Shown: positions 16,507 to 26,131, counted from the first letter of the stretch. The stretch: DNA of 52,252 nucleotides from CAZAFL01 sp964484465 (GCA_964484465.1 CAZAFL010000024.1:1-52252), one strand, 5' to 3'. Translations and numbers: made by a program. Notes: generated by a model from the sequence alone, not told the origin.

Positions 16507-17892
16507 CTACAGCTGGATTATCTTGTTAGCTATATTTGCTGCGCTCACAACACAATCCCCCACAGCAATGCCACCCCGGTAATTACTGCAAATGAATGCG
16601 CCCCTGAAATTCTGTTCGAACCGCTCTATCGCTTTCAGGATCTTGTGATATCCCAGATTATATTGTGGGATGGCGCGGTCCCACCGGATAATGGTTCTGT
16701 ATATGGGTTTCCCTTCTATTCCCATTATTGAATTTACATCCTCAAGCACGAGCCGCGCAAGTTCTTCGTCATCACGCTGAATGAGTTCCGGCTGGCGGGC
16801 ACCGCCGATGAAGCTTGTGAACGCGACAAATCCTTCTGGTGCACGGCGTGGGAAGAGTGATGATGACCAGATCGAGCCGAGAATATTTCTCTGCTCGACT
16901 TCAGGGACCAGAAATCCAAATCCGTCGAGCGATTGCCTGACCTGTGATCGTTTAAACCCGAGAAAAACCTCGGCAACCGGAGGGTAGTAAATTGATTCCA
17001 GCTCCCTCGCCATTTCCGGGTCGATTGGGTAAATGATCCTGGCAGATGCAAACGCCTGCGCCGATAACACAACGGCAGATGCTTCTGCTGTCATGGAAAC
17101 ACCATCCTGACGGTATGAAATTGTGTATGACGGATAACGGCCCGCACGCATCGGAATGATGCGTTCAACAGAACAATTGAGCTTGACCGACTCGCCAAGA
17201 AAGGAGGCAATAGCTTTGGGTATGGTTTGCATGCCTTCAACAAAAGAAAAAAGTCTTGCACGGTCCTTGGCAACTTCCTTCCGCGCTTTGCGTTCTTTAT
17301 GCGAGAGTATCGCACCTTTAAGAAGACTCCCGTATTGTTCTTCGAGCGCGTACAGTTTTGGAAAAGCGGACTGAACCGACAATTTTTTTGGATCCCCTGC
17401 ATACACTCCCGAAACAAACGGGTTGACTGCATAATCGAGAAATTCTTTTCCCAGCCGCCGCCGCACAAAATCTGCGACGGTCTCTTCAACGTTGGCTCGC
17501 CCGCGGAAAGGTTCGCCGAGTAATCTGAGCTTCCCCTTTACCGACCATAACCTTGAGCTCAGAAAAGCAACCGGGCTGAGGGGCAACGGGAGGAGTTTTC
17601 CTCGTCGAAGAATGTACCGCTTTGTGGACGAAGGATTCGCATAAAGGAATTGTTTCTTGATTCCGAGTTCGTCGAACAACCGGGCAAGGAGAGGTGTTGT
17701 TTCCAGAGCGCTGTTCGGTCCGGTTTCGATGAGCCACTGACCGTCGCGAAGTGTTTTCATTGTTCCCCCCGGTTCGGGATCCTTCTCAAGTACAAGGACA
17801 TGAGCGCCCTGCTTTTTCAGCCAGTAGGCGGTGCACAGTCCGGAAATACCCGCGCCGACGACGACAACTGATTTGGGCACTGATTCAGGCAC
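16507..17892 (-). CDS. hemG: Protoporphyrinogen oxidase, HemY type
   Basis: A 461-residue FAD protein of the oxygen-dependent protoporphyrinogen IX oxidase family (often also called hemY). The dinucleotide motif VVVGAGISGL is at about residues 9-19, followed by EKDPEPGGTMKT and ETGPNSALETTP. The segment NPFVSGVYAGDPKKLSVQSAFPKL is diagnostic for PPO. It would convert protoporphyrinogen IX to protoporphyrin IX. A coproporphyrinogen oxidase role, as in Gram-positives, is less likely because HemF is encoded two genes upstream. The start codon is GTG at 17892. It is the last gene of the long minus-strand haem run. Confidence 0.93.
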   Translation of the reverse strand: MPESVPKSVVVVGAGISGLCTAYWLKKQGAHVLVLEKDPEPGGTMKTLRDGQWLIETGPNSALETTPLLARLFDELGIKKQFLYANPSSTKRYILRRGKLLPLPLSPVAFLSSRLWSVKGKLRLLGEPFRGRANVEETVADFVRRRLGKEFLDYAVNPFVSGVYAGDPKKLSVQSAFPKLYALEEQYGSLLKGAILSHKERKARKEVAKDRARLFSFVEGMQTIPKAIASFLGESVKLNCSVERIIPMRAGRYPSYTISYRQDGVSMTAEASAVVLSAQAFASARIIYPIDPEMARELESIYYPPVAEVFLGFKRSQVRQSLDGFGFLVPEVEQRNILGSIWSSSLFPRRAPEGFVAFTSFIGGARQPELIQRDDEELARLVLEDVNSIMGIEGKPIYRTIIRWDRAIPQYNLGYHKILKAIERFEQNFRGAFICSNYRGGIAVGDCVVSAANIANKIIQL

Positions 17893-17915
17893 GAAATTAT
17901 TTTTTCAATATCGGA

Positions 17916-18890
17916 TTACACATTCTTCATCACGAGGTCCTTAAGACATGCGATGAATTTCGGGTAGTCGTTTAGAGCAGGCATCATTTCGAATCGCACA
18001 ATACCAAGGTGTTCAGCTTCTTCCCGGGCCTCAATATTAATCTCATGCAATGTTTCAATATGTTCCGTCACAAATGCGATAGGGACGACGAGCAGATGTT
18101 TGCGGCCTCTTCCTGCAAGCTCACGAAGCATTTCGTGGAGTGAAGGTTTAAGCCATTCCGCAGGCCCGACTTTACTCTGATAACAGAGGAGATGGTGTGA
18201 TTTCCATTTTCCCTGTTCAATGACCAGCCTGACAGTTTCTTCGATGTGTGACTGATAAGGGTCGCCGGCCTGGATAAGGCTTATCGGTATACCGTGCGCA
18301 CTAAAGACGATGTCGATGTCATCGGCATTGATACAAATGAATTTGTTGTATGCTGCATTGATTCTATCGACTATCGACGCGATGTATAACGGATGGTTAT
18401 GATAGCAGCAGATTGTCTCTGCAGGAATATTTTCATAATCCCGAAGCGAACACTGTCGTTTCCATTCATTTAAACTGGAAACTGTCGTCGCTTTTGAATA
18501 GTGCGGGTAGAGCGGGAGGAGAATCAGCTTATCATAGTGTTCTTTTTTTAATTCATCAATGACCTCCTCGGTGAGAGGATGCCAGTACCGCATTGCAACT
18601 ACAACCCTGGCGTCCAATGATTTGCTCAATTCATGTTGCAACGCAGACGCTTGCGCATTCGTCAGGTCGAGGATCGGAGATTTCCCTCCGATTTCTTTAT
18701 AGTGTTCGGCGATTTTTTTTGAACGGCGTGACGAGATAAACTTTGCAAGAGGTTTCCGTGCAAGAAACGCTCCGGGGAAATCTATGATATCGGGGTCGCA
18801 AAAAAGATTATAAAGAAAGGGTTCAACCGCCTCGAGCGAATCGGGCCCGCCGAGCTGGAACAATACGACCGCAATTTTGGATGGCTTCAT
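17916..18890 (-). CDS. hemH: Ferrochelatase
   Basis: A 324-residue enzyme that inserts ferrous iron into the porphyrin, the last step to haem. The metal-binding His is H199 in VFSAHGIPISL, and the acidic partner is E276 in IAFVTEHIETLHE. QSKVGPAEWLKP is a further family motif. It overlaps hemF by four bases (ATGA), so the two are translationally coupled, and hemG follows after 25 bases. No C-terminal [2Fe-2S] cysteine set is present. Confidence 0.95.
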   Translation of the reverse strand: MKPSKIAVVLFQLGGPDSLEAVEPFLYNLFCDPDIIDFPGAFLARKPLAKFISSRRSKKIAEHYKEIGGKSPILDLTNAQASALQHELSKSLDARVVVAMRYWHPLTEEVIDELKKEHYDKLILLPLYPHYSKATTVSSLNEWKRQCSLRDYENIPAETICCYHNHPLYIASIVDRINAAYNKFICINADDIDIVFSAHGIPISLIQAGDPYQSHIEETVRLVIEQGKWKSHHLLCYQSKVGPAEWLKPSLHEMLRELAGRGRKHLLVVPIAFVTEHIETLHEINIEAREEAEHLGIVRFEMMPALNDYPKFIACLKDLVMKNV

Positions 18891-19771
18891 GCCCAGTCTT
18901 TCGGTTGCCTGAGTACGGCGACGAGAGCGGCTTCGCGCGAGTTCGGTTCCGGTTGGTGATTGTATTCCCAGCGAACTTCCGGTGGCAACGACATGAGAAT
19001 GGATTCGGTCCTGCCTTGTGTTTCCAGGCCGAACAATGTTCCCCGGTCGTACACGAGATTGAACTCCGCATACCGACCGCGCCGGAGCATCTGCCAGTTT
19101 TTTTCACGGTCCTTCCACGGTTCATGTTTTCGACGCTCAACTATCGGCAGGTATGCTTCGGGAAAAGTTTTCCCGAGATCCCGTACAAAGCTGAAAAATT
19201 TTTCAAGGTGATCGCGTTGATAGTCAAAGAAGATTCCTCCGATGCCGCGGGATTCTCTCCGGTGCTTAATAAAAAAATATTCGTCGCATGATTTTTTGAA
19301 CGCCGGGTAAAAATTTGTATTGTGACGGTCGCATGCGGATTTTAGGGTCCGGTGAAAATGTGAAGCATCCTCCTCGAATAGATACCATGGTGTCAGATCC
19401 GTTCCTCCCCCGAACCATGCATCGCCGTCTTGAAGCTCGAGGTAACGAAGGTTCATGTGAACGGTCGGAATCATCGGGTTGAATGGATGTGTAACGAGGG
19501 ATACTCCAGTTGCGAAAATATTTTGAGGCCGGACGTGCAATCGCGCTGCAAGATTATCAGTCAACTTGCTGCGAATAGCTGAATAATTGACGCCTGCCTT
19601 TTCAAAAATCCCCCCCCGTTGCAGAACCCGCGTGATTCCTCCTCCATCATTATTGTGTTTCCACTCATCCTGGTGAAAATGTTCTTGTTCGTCAATCATT
19701 TCCAGCTGATTGCAGATATCATCCTGCAATTTTCGAAAATAAGCTTGTGTTCGCTGGTTGAGAGTACCCAT
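18887..19771 (-). CDS. hemF: Oxygen-dependent coproporphyrinogen III oxidase
   Basis: A 294-residue enzyme that decarboxylates coproporphyrinogen III to protoporphyrinogen IX with O2. Signatures are DAWFGGGTDLTPWYLFEEDA, IPTVHMNLRYLE and the C-terminal DRGTLFGLETQGRTESILMSLPP. Its presence and the lack of hemN here point to an oxygen-using lifestyle. It follows the GT-C gene after only 24 bases on the same strand and is coupled to hemH by a four-base overlap. Confidence 0.96.
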   Translation of the reverse strand: MGTLNQRTQAYFRKLQDDICNQLEMIDEQEHFHQDEWKHNNDGGGITRVLQRGGIFEKAGVNYSAIRSKLTDNLAARLHVRPQNIFATGVSLVTHPFNPMIPTVHMNLRYLELQDGDAWFGGGTDLTPWYLFEEDASHFHRTLKSACDRHNTNFYPAFKKSCDEYFFIKHRRESRGIGGIFFDYQRDHLEKFFSFVRDLGKTFPEAYLPIVERRKHEPWKDREKNWQMLRRGRYAEFNLVYDRGTLFGLETQGRTESILMSLPPEVRWEYNHQPEPNSREAALVAVLRQPKDWA

Positions 19772-19795
19772 GGTTCCTGTATGATCATGAAACGG

Positions 19796-21322
19796 TTATG
19801 TCTCGGCGGTAAGTTTTTTCAATCGAAGCCATTGAAACATGATTATCGCGATAAGCAGAATCGGAGCAATGATAAACAATGAAGAATGGATTCCCACGTA
19901 CGATGGGTAGCAGAACCAATAATCGAGCGTGTGCCCGAGTGCGGAACGAGACTCTTCCTGAAGCGGTATTCGCTGGGTTTGCTGGTCTTGTTGCATGATG
20001 AGGTTCGGCAAATTTCCGGAAAGATGTTCCTTGATATTGCGGATCGCCATTCGCCAGTGACCAACGAGAGGGGAGTAATTGGGAATGAAGTGGGTCTTGT
20101 ACAAAAATTCCGGATCATAAAAAGATTTTGTGTACGGGAATTCTCCGATTTCACGGATATACGTGCCTGCATAAATCGAAGTACCGCCGAGCTGAATGAT
20201 TACTCCAAGTGCAATAAGAATATATGTCGCACGTTTCCATAGCAAGTTACCTGCCTGAAGAATAACGCCGACCGGCAGGAGAACAAACGGAAGTAGTGCC
20301 ATAAGGTAACGGGGACCCCAGCTTCCATCGCCGCCCCATGCAAAATACTTGCAGTAGAACAACAGGTAGGTAATGATCAATCCGGTCCAGAGCATTGCAG
20401 ATGGATGCCGTTGGCTGAGCATTCGCGATAATCCGACAACGCCGATGATTGCAACGGGGGCGAAGTAAAAAAAACCCTTTCCCGGACTTAATAACAAGCC
20501 GAACAGGCCGGTGTAAAAAGGGATATTAAATGCTATTCCGGCATTACCATAGCCAAGATCGAATGGGTTTCCGAATCTGGCAACGTTATACCATATAACA
20601 ATGAGTCCAAAAAAAATAATTGGAAGACATAGAAAAATAAATGATGTTACAATACTCTTCACGCGATGTTGGTGATATCTCAGGATATAGATGATAAAGA
20701 TGAAAATGGTTGGGAAGTGGATAATAAAAGCGACTCTCGTCAGAACGCCGAAGCCTGCAAATATTCCTGCAAAAACAAGTAAACGCATTGAATCCGGTTC
20801 TGTGCGCCAGCGTTCTAAGTAGTAACAGGTCCCAAGCAAAGCGAGAGCAAGGAGCGGCTCGCGTAAGAATGTTTTGAAATACGGGAGCGCGAACGTACCG
20901 ATGCACAATCCCAGAGTAAGCAGGAACGATATTCGTGTTGAATAACCCAATCTTCTCGCAAATGCGAACATCAACGAAGCGTAAGCTGCGCCAACGAATG
21001 CATTGAATGTCCCCATGACTGCCTTCAGGAAAAGGGTTGTTAATCCTTCCGGGAGGTGTATGACCGCAGCCGCCGCAGAACCCACAAGGTACAACGGAAT
21101 TGCAGTCAATGCCTGTCCTGCTTCATACCAGATATAAAATTTCCCGTCATGCATGGAACCATTTTCGACAATCCCCTGGGGAATATCGAGGGAGTGACGT
21201 GTTACGATGCTTTCGACGAGAAGGAAAGTTGCAGTTTCATCGCTTGAAGCTATTCGTCCGCCGGTAATCAGGAGGTTGATGAGAAGGAAAAAGAGGAATA
21301 TGTTGAACGATAAATTCTTCAC
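19796..21322 (-). CDS. Polytopic GT-C-fold glycosyltransferase-like membrane protein
   Basis: A 508-residue integral membrane protein with about 11-12 hydrophobic segments. The first loop carries acidic residues just after helix 1 (SSDETATFLL), where GT-C enzymes keep a catalytic Asp or Glu. The sequence FGNPFDLGYGNAG followed by LLLSPGKGFFYFAPV is common in bacterial GT39/GT-C-like proteins that use polyprenyl-phosphate sugars at the periplasmic face. The start is probably GTG 21322. It closes a six-gene glycan block and leads directly into hemF. Exact acceptor and donor are unknown. Confidence 0.75.
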   Translation of the reverse strand: MKNLSFNIFLFFLLINLLITGGRIASSDETATFLLVESIVTRHSLDIPQGIVENGSMHDGKFYIWYEAGQALTAIPLYLVGSAAAAVIHLPEGLTTLFLKAVMGTFNAFVGAAYASLMFAFARRLGYSTRISFLLTLGLCIGTFALPYFKTFLREPLLALALLGTCYYLERWRTEPDSMRLLVFAGIFAGFGVLTRVAFIIHFPTIFIFIIYILRYHQHRVKSIVTSFIFLCLPIIFFGLIVIWYNVARFGNPFDLGYGNAGIAFNIPFYTGLFGLLLSPGKGFFYFAPVAIIGVVGLSRMLSQRHPSAMLWTGLIITYLLFYCKYFAWGGDGSWGPRYLMALLPFVLLPVGVILQAGNLLWKRATYILIALGVIIQLGGTSIYAGTYIREIGEFPYTKSFYDPEFLYKTHFIPNYSPLVGHWRMAIRNIKEHLSGNLPNLIMQQDQQTQRIPLQEESRSALGHTLDYWFCYPSYVGIHSSLFIIAPILLIAIIMFQWLRLKKLTAET

Positions 21323-21370
21323 CCGGAAAGGAATCTAAAGAAAATTCAGTGGATTATCAACTGTTTCAGC

Positions 21371-22273
21371 TTATGATGGATCTGAACCGTAAATTTCATC
21401 GAGGCATTCGGAAGGCGGCAAGAGTGTAATGCCAAGGCGGTCGAGGTCGTTCCGCGTATCGACGAAATGCAGGTGTTGAAGACCAAGTATATTTTCTGAG
21501 GAGATAGGTGTCGGTATGTGTAAGGCCTCAAGAACTTTTATGAGATACAATATCGGTGTGGATGGCACTGAAAGAAAAATTGTTTTCTTACGCATACGTA
21601 AAGAGACTTGCTTTAAGAATTCTTTCAGTGAAATCCCTACCGGATCGGCGACCGTGATAATCCCGGAAATATTTTTTGTCAGCGTGCTGTAAACTGCTCT
21701 GCAAAGGTCATCAATGTGAATCGGCTGGATAATTTGCTGCCCGCCGTCAAGAAGAGGAACGAAGGGAATTGCTTTTAACGGGGCGACCATTCTGCTAAAC
21801 ACTCCCGCTTCGCCGCTTCCGATGACCAATCCGGCCCGAATAATGACGTCGTTGGATTGATCAAATTGGTTTTCGAGAGCGAATTTGCTTTTGCCATAAT
21901 ACGATTGCGCCTGTTCATGTGCAGATAAGGAGGACATAAATACCAGGCGCATGACACGGGCTTTCCGGCTCAAACTGATAATATGTGATGTTCCTTCTTC
22001 ATTATCACGCCTCGCCTCGGTAAGTGAACGGTGCCTCGTGCTGTACGCACAATGAACAACTGTTTCCACATTCTCAAACGCCGAAGGGTCAATAGAGTCC
22101 GGCAAATCTCCTTTGAAGAGGCGTTCATGGGGAATAGTGCCACCGCTCTGTTCGGGAGAACGGACTAATCCTCTGACTTCATATCCATGCCCGCTGAAAT
22201 GAACGGCGAGGTTTCTTCCGATGAAACCATTCGCGCCTGTGATGAGGAGGATTTTTTTTCGCGAATTATCCAT
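21371..22273 (-). CDS. NAD-dependent epimerase/dehydratase (extended SDR)
   Basis: A 300-residue Rossmann protein. The cofactor motif TGANGFIGRN lies at residues 12-21, and the catalytic pair Y126 and K130 is in SYYGKSK. The Ser partner is in FMSSLSAHE. This family oxidises or reduces nucleotide- or lipid-linked sugars. ATG 22273, overlapping the end of the GMC gene by eight bases, is preferred over an in-frame start further upstream (22315). Overlap with its neighbour suggests joint function with the GMC flavoprotein. Confidence 0.88.
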   Translation of the reverse strand: MDNSRKKILLITGANGFIGRNLAVHFSGHGYEVRGLVRSPEQSGGTIPHERLFKGDLPDSIDPSAFENVETVVHCAYSTRHRSLTEARRDNEEGTSHIISLSRKARVMRLVFMSSLSAHEQAQSYYGKSKFALENQFDQSNDVIIRAGLVIGSGEAGVFSRMVAPLKAIPFVPLLDGGQQIIQPIHIDDLCRAVYSTLTKNISGIITVADPVGISLKEFLKQVSLRMRKKTIFLSVPSTPILYLIKVLEALHIPTPISSENILGLQHLHFVDTRNDLDRLGITLLPPSECLDEIYGSDPS

Positions 22274-23876
22274 GGAGCAGATGGTCCCGTACGTATGACC
22301 CGACCCGGTTTGCATTTGCCATCATTGTAAATGTCGGACCTTTTGCCGGCAGATACGGGAAGACCGACCCGTCGGCAATATAAACACGTTTCGTCGGACG
22401 CAGGAGGCAGTCCTTCGTGACGGTCATTTCAGCCGGGTGTGGAGTAATCGGAAATGTCCCACCGTAGTGAATACTCGAGCCGTTTCCGTTACGGATTTTT
22501 TTCAAACTGTAGCAACCCAATTTCCTGAAACTCTTCAGCATCTGGAGTTCCAAATAATTTTGCCGTTGTTCTGTTGCTACGTCAAGCGCAAATTCAATCT
22601 GCAAAACATCGGGAGTACCCGCTGTTCCCTTTCGTAAAAGGCAATATTTTTCGGAAGAGGGACGGTCTTCGTGGTGGATGCCGAGAATGCAGAAACTGGA
22701 AAGCAGCATTCTGACAATTTCCATAGAGGTGCGATAGGGGAGAGGGATTTCCTTGATGAGTTTATAGTTGAGTAACGACCTGTAGGAGTAGAGTTGTGCA
22801 TGAAGGATTGCTTCATCCGGGTCGGATTGATAAACTGCACACAGTTGTGTGAGACTGTAGCGTGAAGCATCATCGGTTTTTCCCAGCCGGGAAAGGTTTA
22901 CCATCGGAACATACGTGTACGGATTGCTGACAATTGGAATCGTTCTGTCGTATTGATTGAATGAGCGCAATACAATTCGCGCAGTCCCGAAAGTTCCTGC
23001 TGCCAGGATAGCTGTTGAACACGAAAATTGTTCTCTCGTCTTCGATGAGGGGCGGAACGCGTGAATGATGACGCCGTCGTTGTTCTCTTCAAAACGTTCT
23101 ACAAGATATCTTTCGCGATACTGGAAATTCTGTTTTTTCTTCAATTCCTCCAGTGTAAAAGTTGGGCGGTAAACACTCTGGTCGAGGTCAGCCCAAAACT
23201 CCATCTCATAATACCGGCTTGCAGGCCGTGCTCGAAGAGGTTGTGACAGCACTGCCAGCCTCGGGTAACCGAGTGTGAATCCGTTTGAGCGATAACGTCG
23301 GGCGTTGGACTGATATTTTTCCAGAATTGATTGCGCATTGGCATCAATGTTGAGCGATGGCTGGAGATATTCCGCTTCTCCGTAAAACGGTATTAAATCG
23401 TCGTTGCAACCACTGACGCCGATGCGGTTTGCAACTGCAGAATAATGAGGTTCAAGTTCTGATCGTGATAGATAAAAATCGGCTAACTCTTTTTCTGAAT
23501 AGGGAAAGCATCCCGCACCCCAGCCGCTCGCAAGTCCGCCTGCAGCCAGGCTCTCCATAAAAAAAAATGAGCTGCTTCGCGTCGGGGTCAGTGTTTCAGT
23601 CAATGCGGAAATGTATTGTCTCGGCGGGGTGAGTTGAGCGCCCACGGTTACATCGTCGAATTGCACACCTTCAAAGTGTTCCCCGAGAAAGTATCGATGC
23701 TGATCAGATTCATGATACCGGATATCACTGAACGAGCGCTTCGGTATTAATGAACTGTAATGGTCCTCACGGGTTCCCAAATCTAACGTGGTCACTTGAA
23801 TCCCCGCCTCTACAAGGGGCCATGCGGCACTGACTGCGCTTGCCCCGGATCCGACGATGATAACGCTCGTGTTCAT
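22266..23876 (-). CDS. GMC-family FAD oxidoreductase
   Basis: A 536-residue flavoprotein. VIIVGSGASAVSAAWPL at residues 5-21 binds the FAD ADP moiety. The C-terminal GMC domain shows IHYGGTFPITPHP with the catalytic His at residue 470, and VYIADGSVFPYLPAKGPTFTMMANA near the end. GMC enzymes oxidise alcohols, including sugars and sterols; the substrate here is unknown. ATG 23876 overlaps the preceding stop as ATGA, so a longer N-terminus starting at 24008 is rejected. It sits between a small membrane protein and an SDR, both overlapping it. Confidence 0.87.
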   Translation of the reverse strand: MNTSVIIVGSGASAVSAAWPLVEAGIQVTTLDLGTREDHYSSLIPKRSFSDIRYHESDQHRYFLGEHFEGVQFDDVTVGAQLTPPRQYISALTETLTPTRSSSFFFMESLAAGGLASGWGAGCFPYSEKELADFYLSRSELEPHYSAVANRIGVSGCNDDLIPFYGEAEYLQPSLNIDANAQSILEKYQSNARRYRSNGFTLGYPRLAVLSQPLRARPASRYYEMEFWADLDQSVYRPTFTLEELKKKQNFQYRERYLVERFEENNDGVIIHAFRPSSKTREQFSCSTAILAAGTFGTARIVLRSFNQYDRTIPIVSNPYTYVPMVNLSRLGKTDDASRYSLTQLCAVYQSDPDEAILHAQLYSYRSLLNYKLIKEIPLPYRTSMEIVRMLLSSFCILGIHHEDRPSSEKYCLLRKGTAGTPDVLQIEFALDVATEQRQNYLELQMLKSFRKLGCYSLKKIRNGNGSSIHYGGTFPITPHPAEMTVTKDCLLRPTKRVYIADGSVFPYLPAKGPTFTMMANANRVGSYVRDHLLHG

Positions 23877-24307
23877 TGTCGCTGTAGCTTTACTGCTGCA
23901 AGCAGAATGAGACCGACGAACGCCTGAATTGATGTTTTCAGAAGGAAGGCGAATGTTTTGAATATAAACAGACTCTTGCTGAAACGGGTCGGGAAAAAAT
24001 AACCGCAATATTCAGGTGTGGTCTCAAGGATTGCGACCATGAGGAGGATTTTCTTGCGAAGCAGGCGCCTTGGATACAAAATTGCACTCGCTGCATCAAT
24101 ACAGGAAAGGGCAGAGGGATATTTTTGAATGAATGATTCTATTGCTCGGTCATTCGTTTCTGCCATGTTGCTGAATTTTGTGTGTACGCCCGATATATAT
24201 CGGTCGATGATGAATTCCTCCGGTTCGCGACCTGTAAGGTATTTCGCAATCGCAATTGCTTCTTCGCGAAGCAGAGTATGGTCACCTGCGGATACCGTCA
24301 TGCTCAT
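23873..24307 (-). CDS. Small hypothetical protein, possibly membrane-associated
   Basis: A 144-residue protein that I do not recognise. The N-terminal half is helical and charged (REEAIAIAKYLTGREPEEFIIDRYI). The last 35 residues form one hydrophobic segment (about 110-138), probably a membrane anchor. It starts by an ATGA overlap with the methyltransferase stop and ends by an ATGA overlap with the GMC start, so it is expressed in step with both. A role as a partner or membrane anchor of the GMC flavoprotein is possible, since some GMC dehydrogenases have small helper subunits, but this is inference. Confidence 0.7.
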   Translation of the reverse strand: MSMTVSAGDHTLLREEAIAIAKYLTGREPEEFIIDRYISGVHTKFSNMAETNDRAIESFIQKYPSALSCIDAASAILYPRRLLRKKILLMVAILETTPEYCGYFFPTRFSKSLFIFKTFAFLLKTSIQAFVGLILLAAVKLQRQ

Positions 24308-25107
24308 CCGTGATTGTCGATACTGGCTCGTTTTCTGACGATGATGTACCAATGCAATGCGAACAACCGGTTCAGGGGGAGGAGGAGCATATCGATTCCA
24401 TTAATCAACGGAGTAAGAAAATTTGGGATGAGGTATGGTTTTGTTACTCCTCCGCTGACGAAATATGAGAACCATGGAAGCAGGCGCATTTCGCAGATTT
24501 CAAATTCCGGGAATAATGTCTGAAACCGTTGAATATCCCGTTTAAAAATAATCCAGCTTAATGCCTGGTTTGAATCGAGCATCGCATTTTCTTGGTTAAA
24601 TGTCCAGTGCTGTGCACGAGGAAGAAATGGTTCAGGATGAAAGTTGCTGAAAAAAAACCTTGCGAAGGGAGTTGCTGCCACCTCCACCATCGCAATAATT
24701 CCGCCGGGCGCAAGGACGCGGTTTGCCTCACGGAAAAACAATTCGGCGTTCGGGATGTGATGCAGAACGTGTGTCATATAAATGGAGTTTAATGATCTGT
24801 CCCGGAATGGAATATGCTGTGCGTCGATGACAGTTTCGACTCCACGAACAGGAACAATGTCCGATGTAATCACCCCGGGAATAACGTCGTGAAGAAACCC
24901 GCCGCCGCTACCGAATTCAAGTGAGTGTGTGGAATTTAGCGTCCCATAGCGGACGACGGCGTTGTGCATCGTGCGATACCACGTGAGGTATGTTTCCTTC
25001 ACCAGCTTTCGGGAAAGAATAATTTCCCGTTGGATGGTTAAATATTCGGGGGATGATGGGTCAACATTCCGGAGTTTCGATGCCTTCAGGAATGAAAAAA
25101 GATTCAC
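24304..25107 (-). CDS. Class I SAM-dependent methyltransferase
   Basis: A 267-residue protein with the class I SAM-binding fold. Motif I reads LEFGSGGGFLHDVIPGV; the acidic residue follows in SDIVPV. Motif IV is MTHVLHHIPNAELFFREANRVLAPGG, typical of the Methyltransf_11 group. A hydrophobic C-terminal portion (about 225-255) may contact the membrane. The start codon is GTG at 25107. It is 52 bases after the GT2 gene and overlaps the next gene by four bases. The substrate is unknown, probably a glycan or lipid intermediate. Confidence 0.87.
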   Translation of the reverse strand: MNLFSFLKASKLRNVDPSSPEYLTIQREIILSRKLVKETYLTWYRTMHNAVVRYGTLNSTHSLEFGSGGGFLHDVIPGVITSDIVPVRGVETVIDAQHIPFRDRSLNSIYMTHVLHHIPNAELFFREANRVLAPGGIIAMVEVAATPFARFFFSNFHPEPFLPRAQHWTFNQENAMLDSNQALSWIIFKRDIQRFQTLFPEFEICEMRLLPWFSYFVSGGVTKPYLIPNFLTPLINGIDMLLLPLNRLFALHWYIIVRKRASIDNHG

Positions 25108-25159
25108 GCAATATTCTCTCTGTTACGCACGCTTACCGGCTGGGCTTTCAATCGAAACA

Positions 25160-26131
25160 TTATTTTTTGAGAAGGCGTCGGAGCAGTTCATAGTTTTCAT
25201 TATGGTATTTTGAAATCGTTTCCAGAATGACTCCGATGCTGAGACTCAATGCGGAAAGGATGCCCGTTCCTGTGGCAAGGATTGCGAACGGAATATGATA
25301 GACATACCGGTATTCAAGGTAATCGAGAATCGGCCAGATTCCCGTCCCGACGGTAATAAGAAGGAAAACGATGCTCAACCATGAAAAAAAAATCAACGGT
25401 TTGAAATCTTTAAAGATCAGAAGAATCGATTTCAGCACCAGATAGCCATCGGAGTAGGTGTTGAGTTTGGAAAAGCTTCCCTCCGGACGCGAACCATACT
25501 TGATGGGGATTTCCTTTATCGCGAAATTCTTCGCAAGCGCCTGAAGAGTCATTTCGGTTTCGATTTCAAACCCTTTCGACATCAACGGGACGGTTTTCAC
25601 GAATGTTCTTGAGAATGCCCGAAACCCCGACAGGATATCAGATATTCTTGTAGAGAATAGTCTGGAAATCAGACCTGCCACCAGCCCATTGCCGAATTTA
25701 TGAAATCGCCGGAATGAACGTTCGTCGAACGATGAAACTCTCGCTCCCACAACCATGTCAGCTCCGCTTTTTGCTAACTCAGCCAAAAGATCTTTCGCTT
25801 CACCGGCTGGATATGTATCGTCCCCGTCTACCATGAGATATACATCGGCATCCACCTCATCGAACATCTGTCTGACAACATATCCTTTGCCCTGCCGGGG
25901 GGCATGAATAACCGTTGCTCCCTGTTCTTTCGCAAGAGCCGCAGTCCGGTCTGTGGAGTTGTTATCGTAGACCAGGATAGTGGCAGCCGGCAACGCCTGT
26001 TTGAAGTCAGCGACAACTTTACCGATTGTGACCTCTTCATTGTAACATGGGATAAGGACCGCAATGCCCTCGCATTTCACCCTGCGTCCGGCGTTATGCG
26101 ACCTACCGACAAGATCGTTCATTGTGTGCAT
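25160..26131 (-). CDS. GT2 glycosyltransferase, polyprenyl-phosphate sugar synthase-like
   Basis: A 323-residue membrane-bound family 2 glycosyltransferase. VLIPCYNEEVTIGKVV (about 24-39), YDNNSTDRTAALAKE and the DxD-type motif MVDGDDTYPAGE are present. Two C-terminal transmembrane helices (about 230-255 and 270-300) resemble dolichyl- or undecaprenyl-phosphate glycosyltransferases such as GtrB. It would load a sugar on a polyprenyl carrier for the GT-C enzyme later in the block. Starts at 26131 and 26122 are both possible. Confidence 0.87.
   Translation of the reverse strand: MHTMNDLVGRSHNAGRRVKCEGIAVLIPCYNEEVTIGKVVADFKQALPAATILVYDNNSTDRTAALAKEQGATVIHAPRQGKGYVVRQMFDEVDADVYLMVDGDDTYPAGEAKDLLAELAKSGADMVVGARVSSFDERSFRRFHKFGNGLVAGLISRLFSTRISDILSGFRAFSRTFVKTVPLMSKGFEIETEMTLQALAKNFAIKEIPIKYGSRPEGSFSKLNTYSDGYLVLKSILLIFKDFKPLIFFSWLSIVFLLITVGTGIWPILDYLEYRYVYHIPFAILATGTGILSALSLSIGVILETISKYHNENYELLRRLLKK

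Noticed and set aside
23877..24008. Longer N-terminus for the GMC oxidoreductase
   Set aside because: The FAD motif normally lies at the very N-terminus, and ATG 23876 overlaps the previous stop as ATGA.
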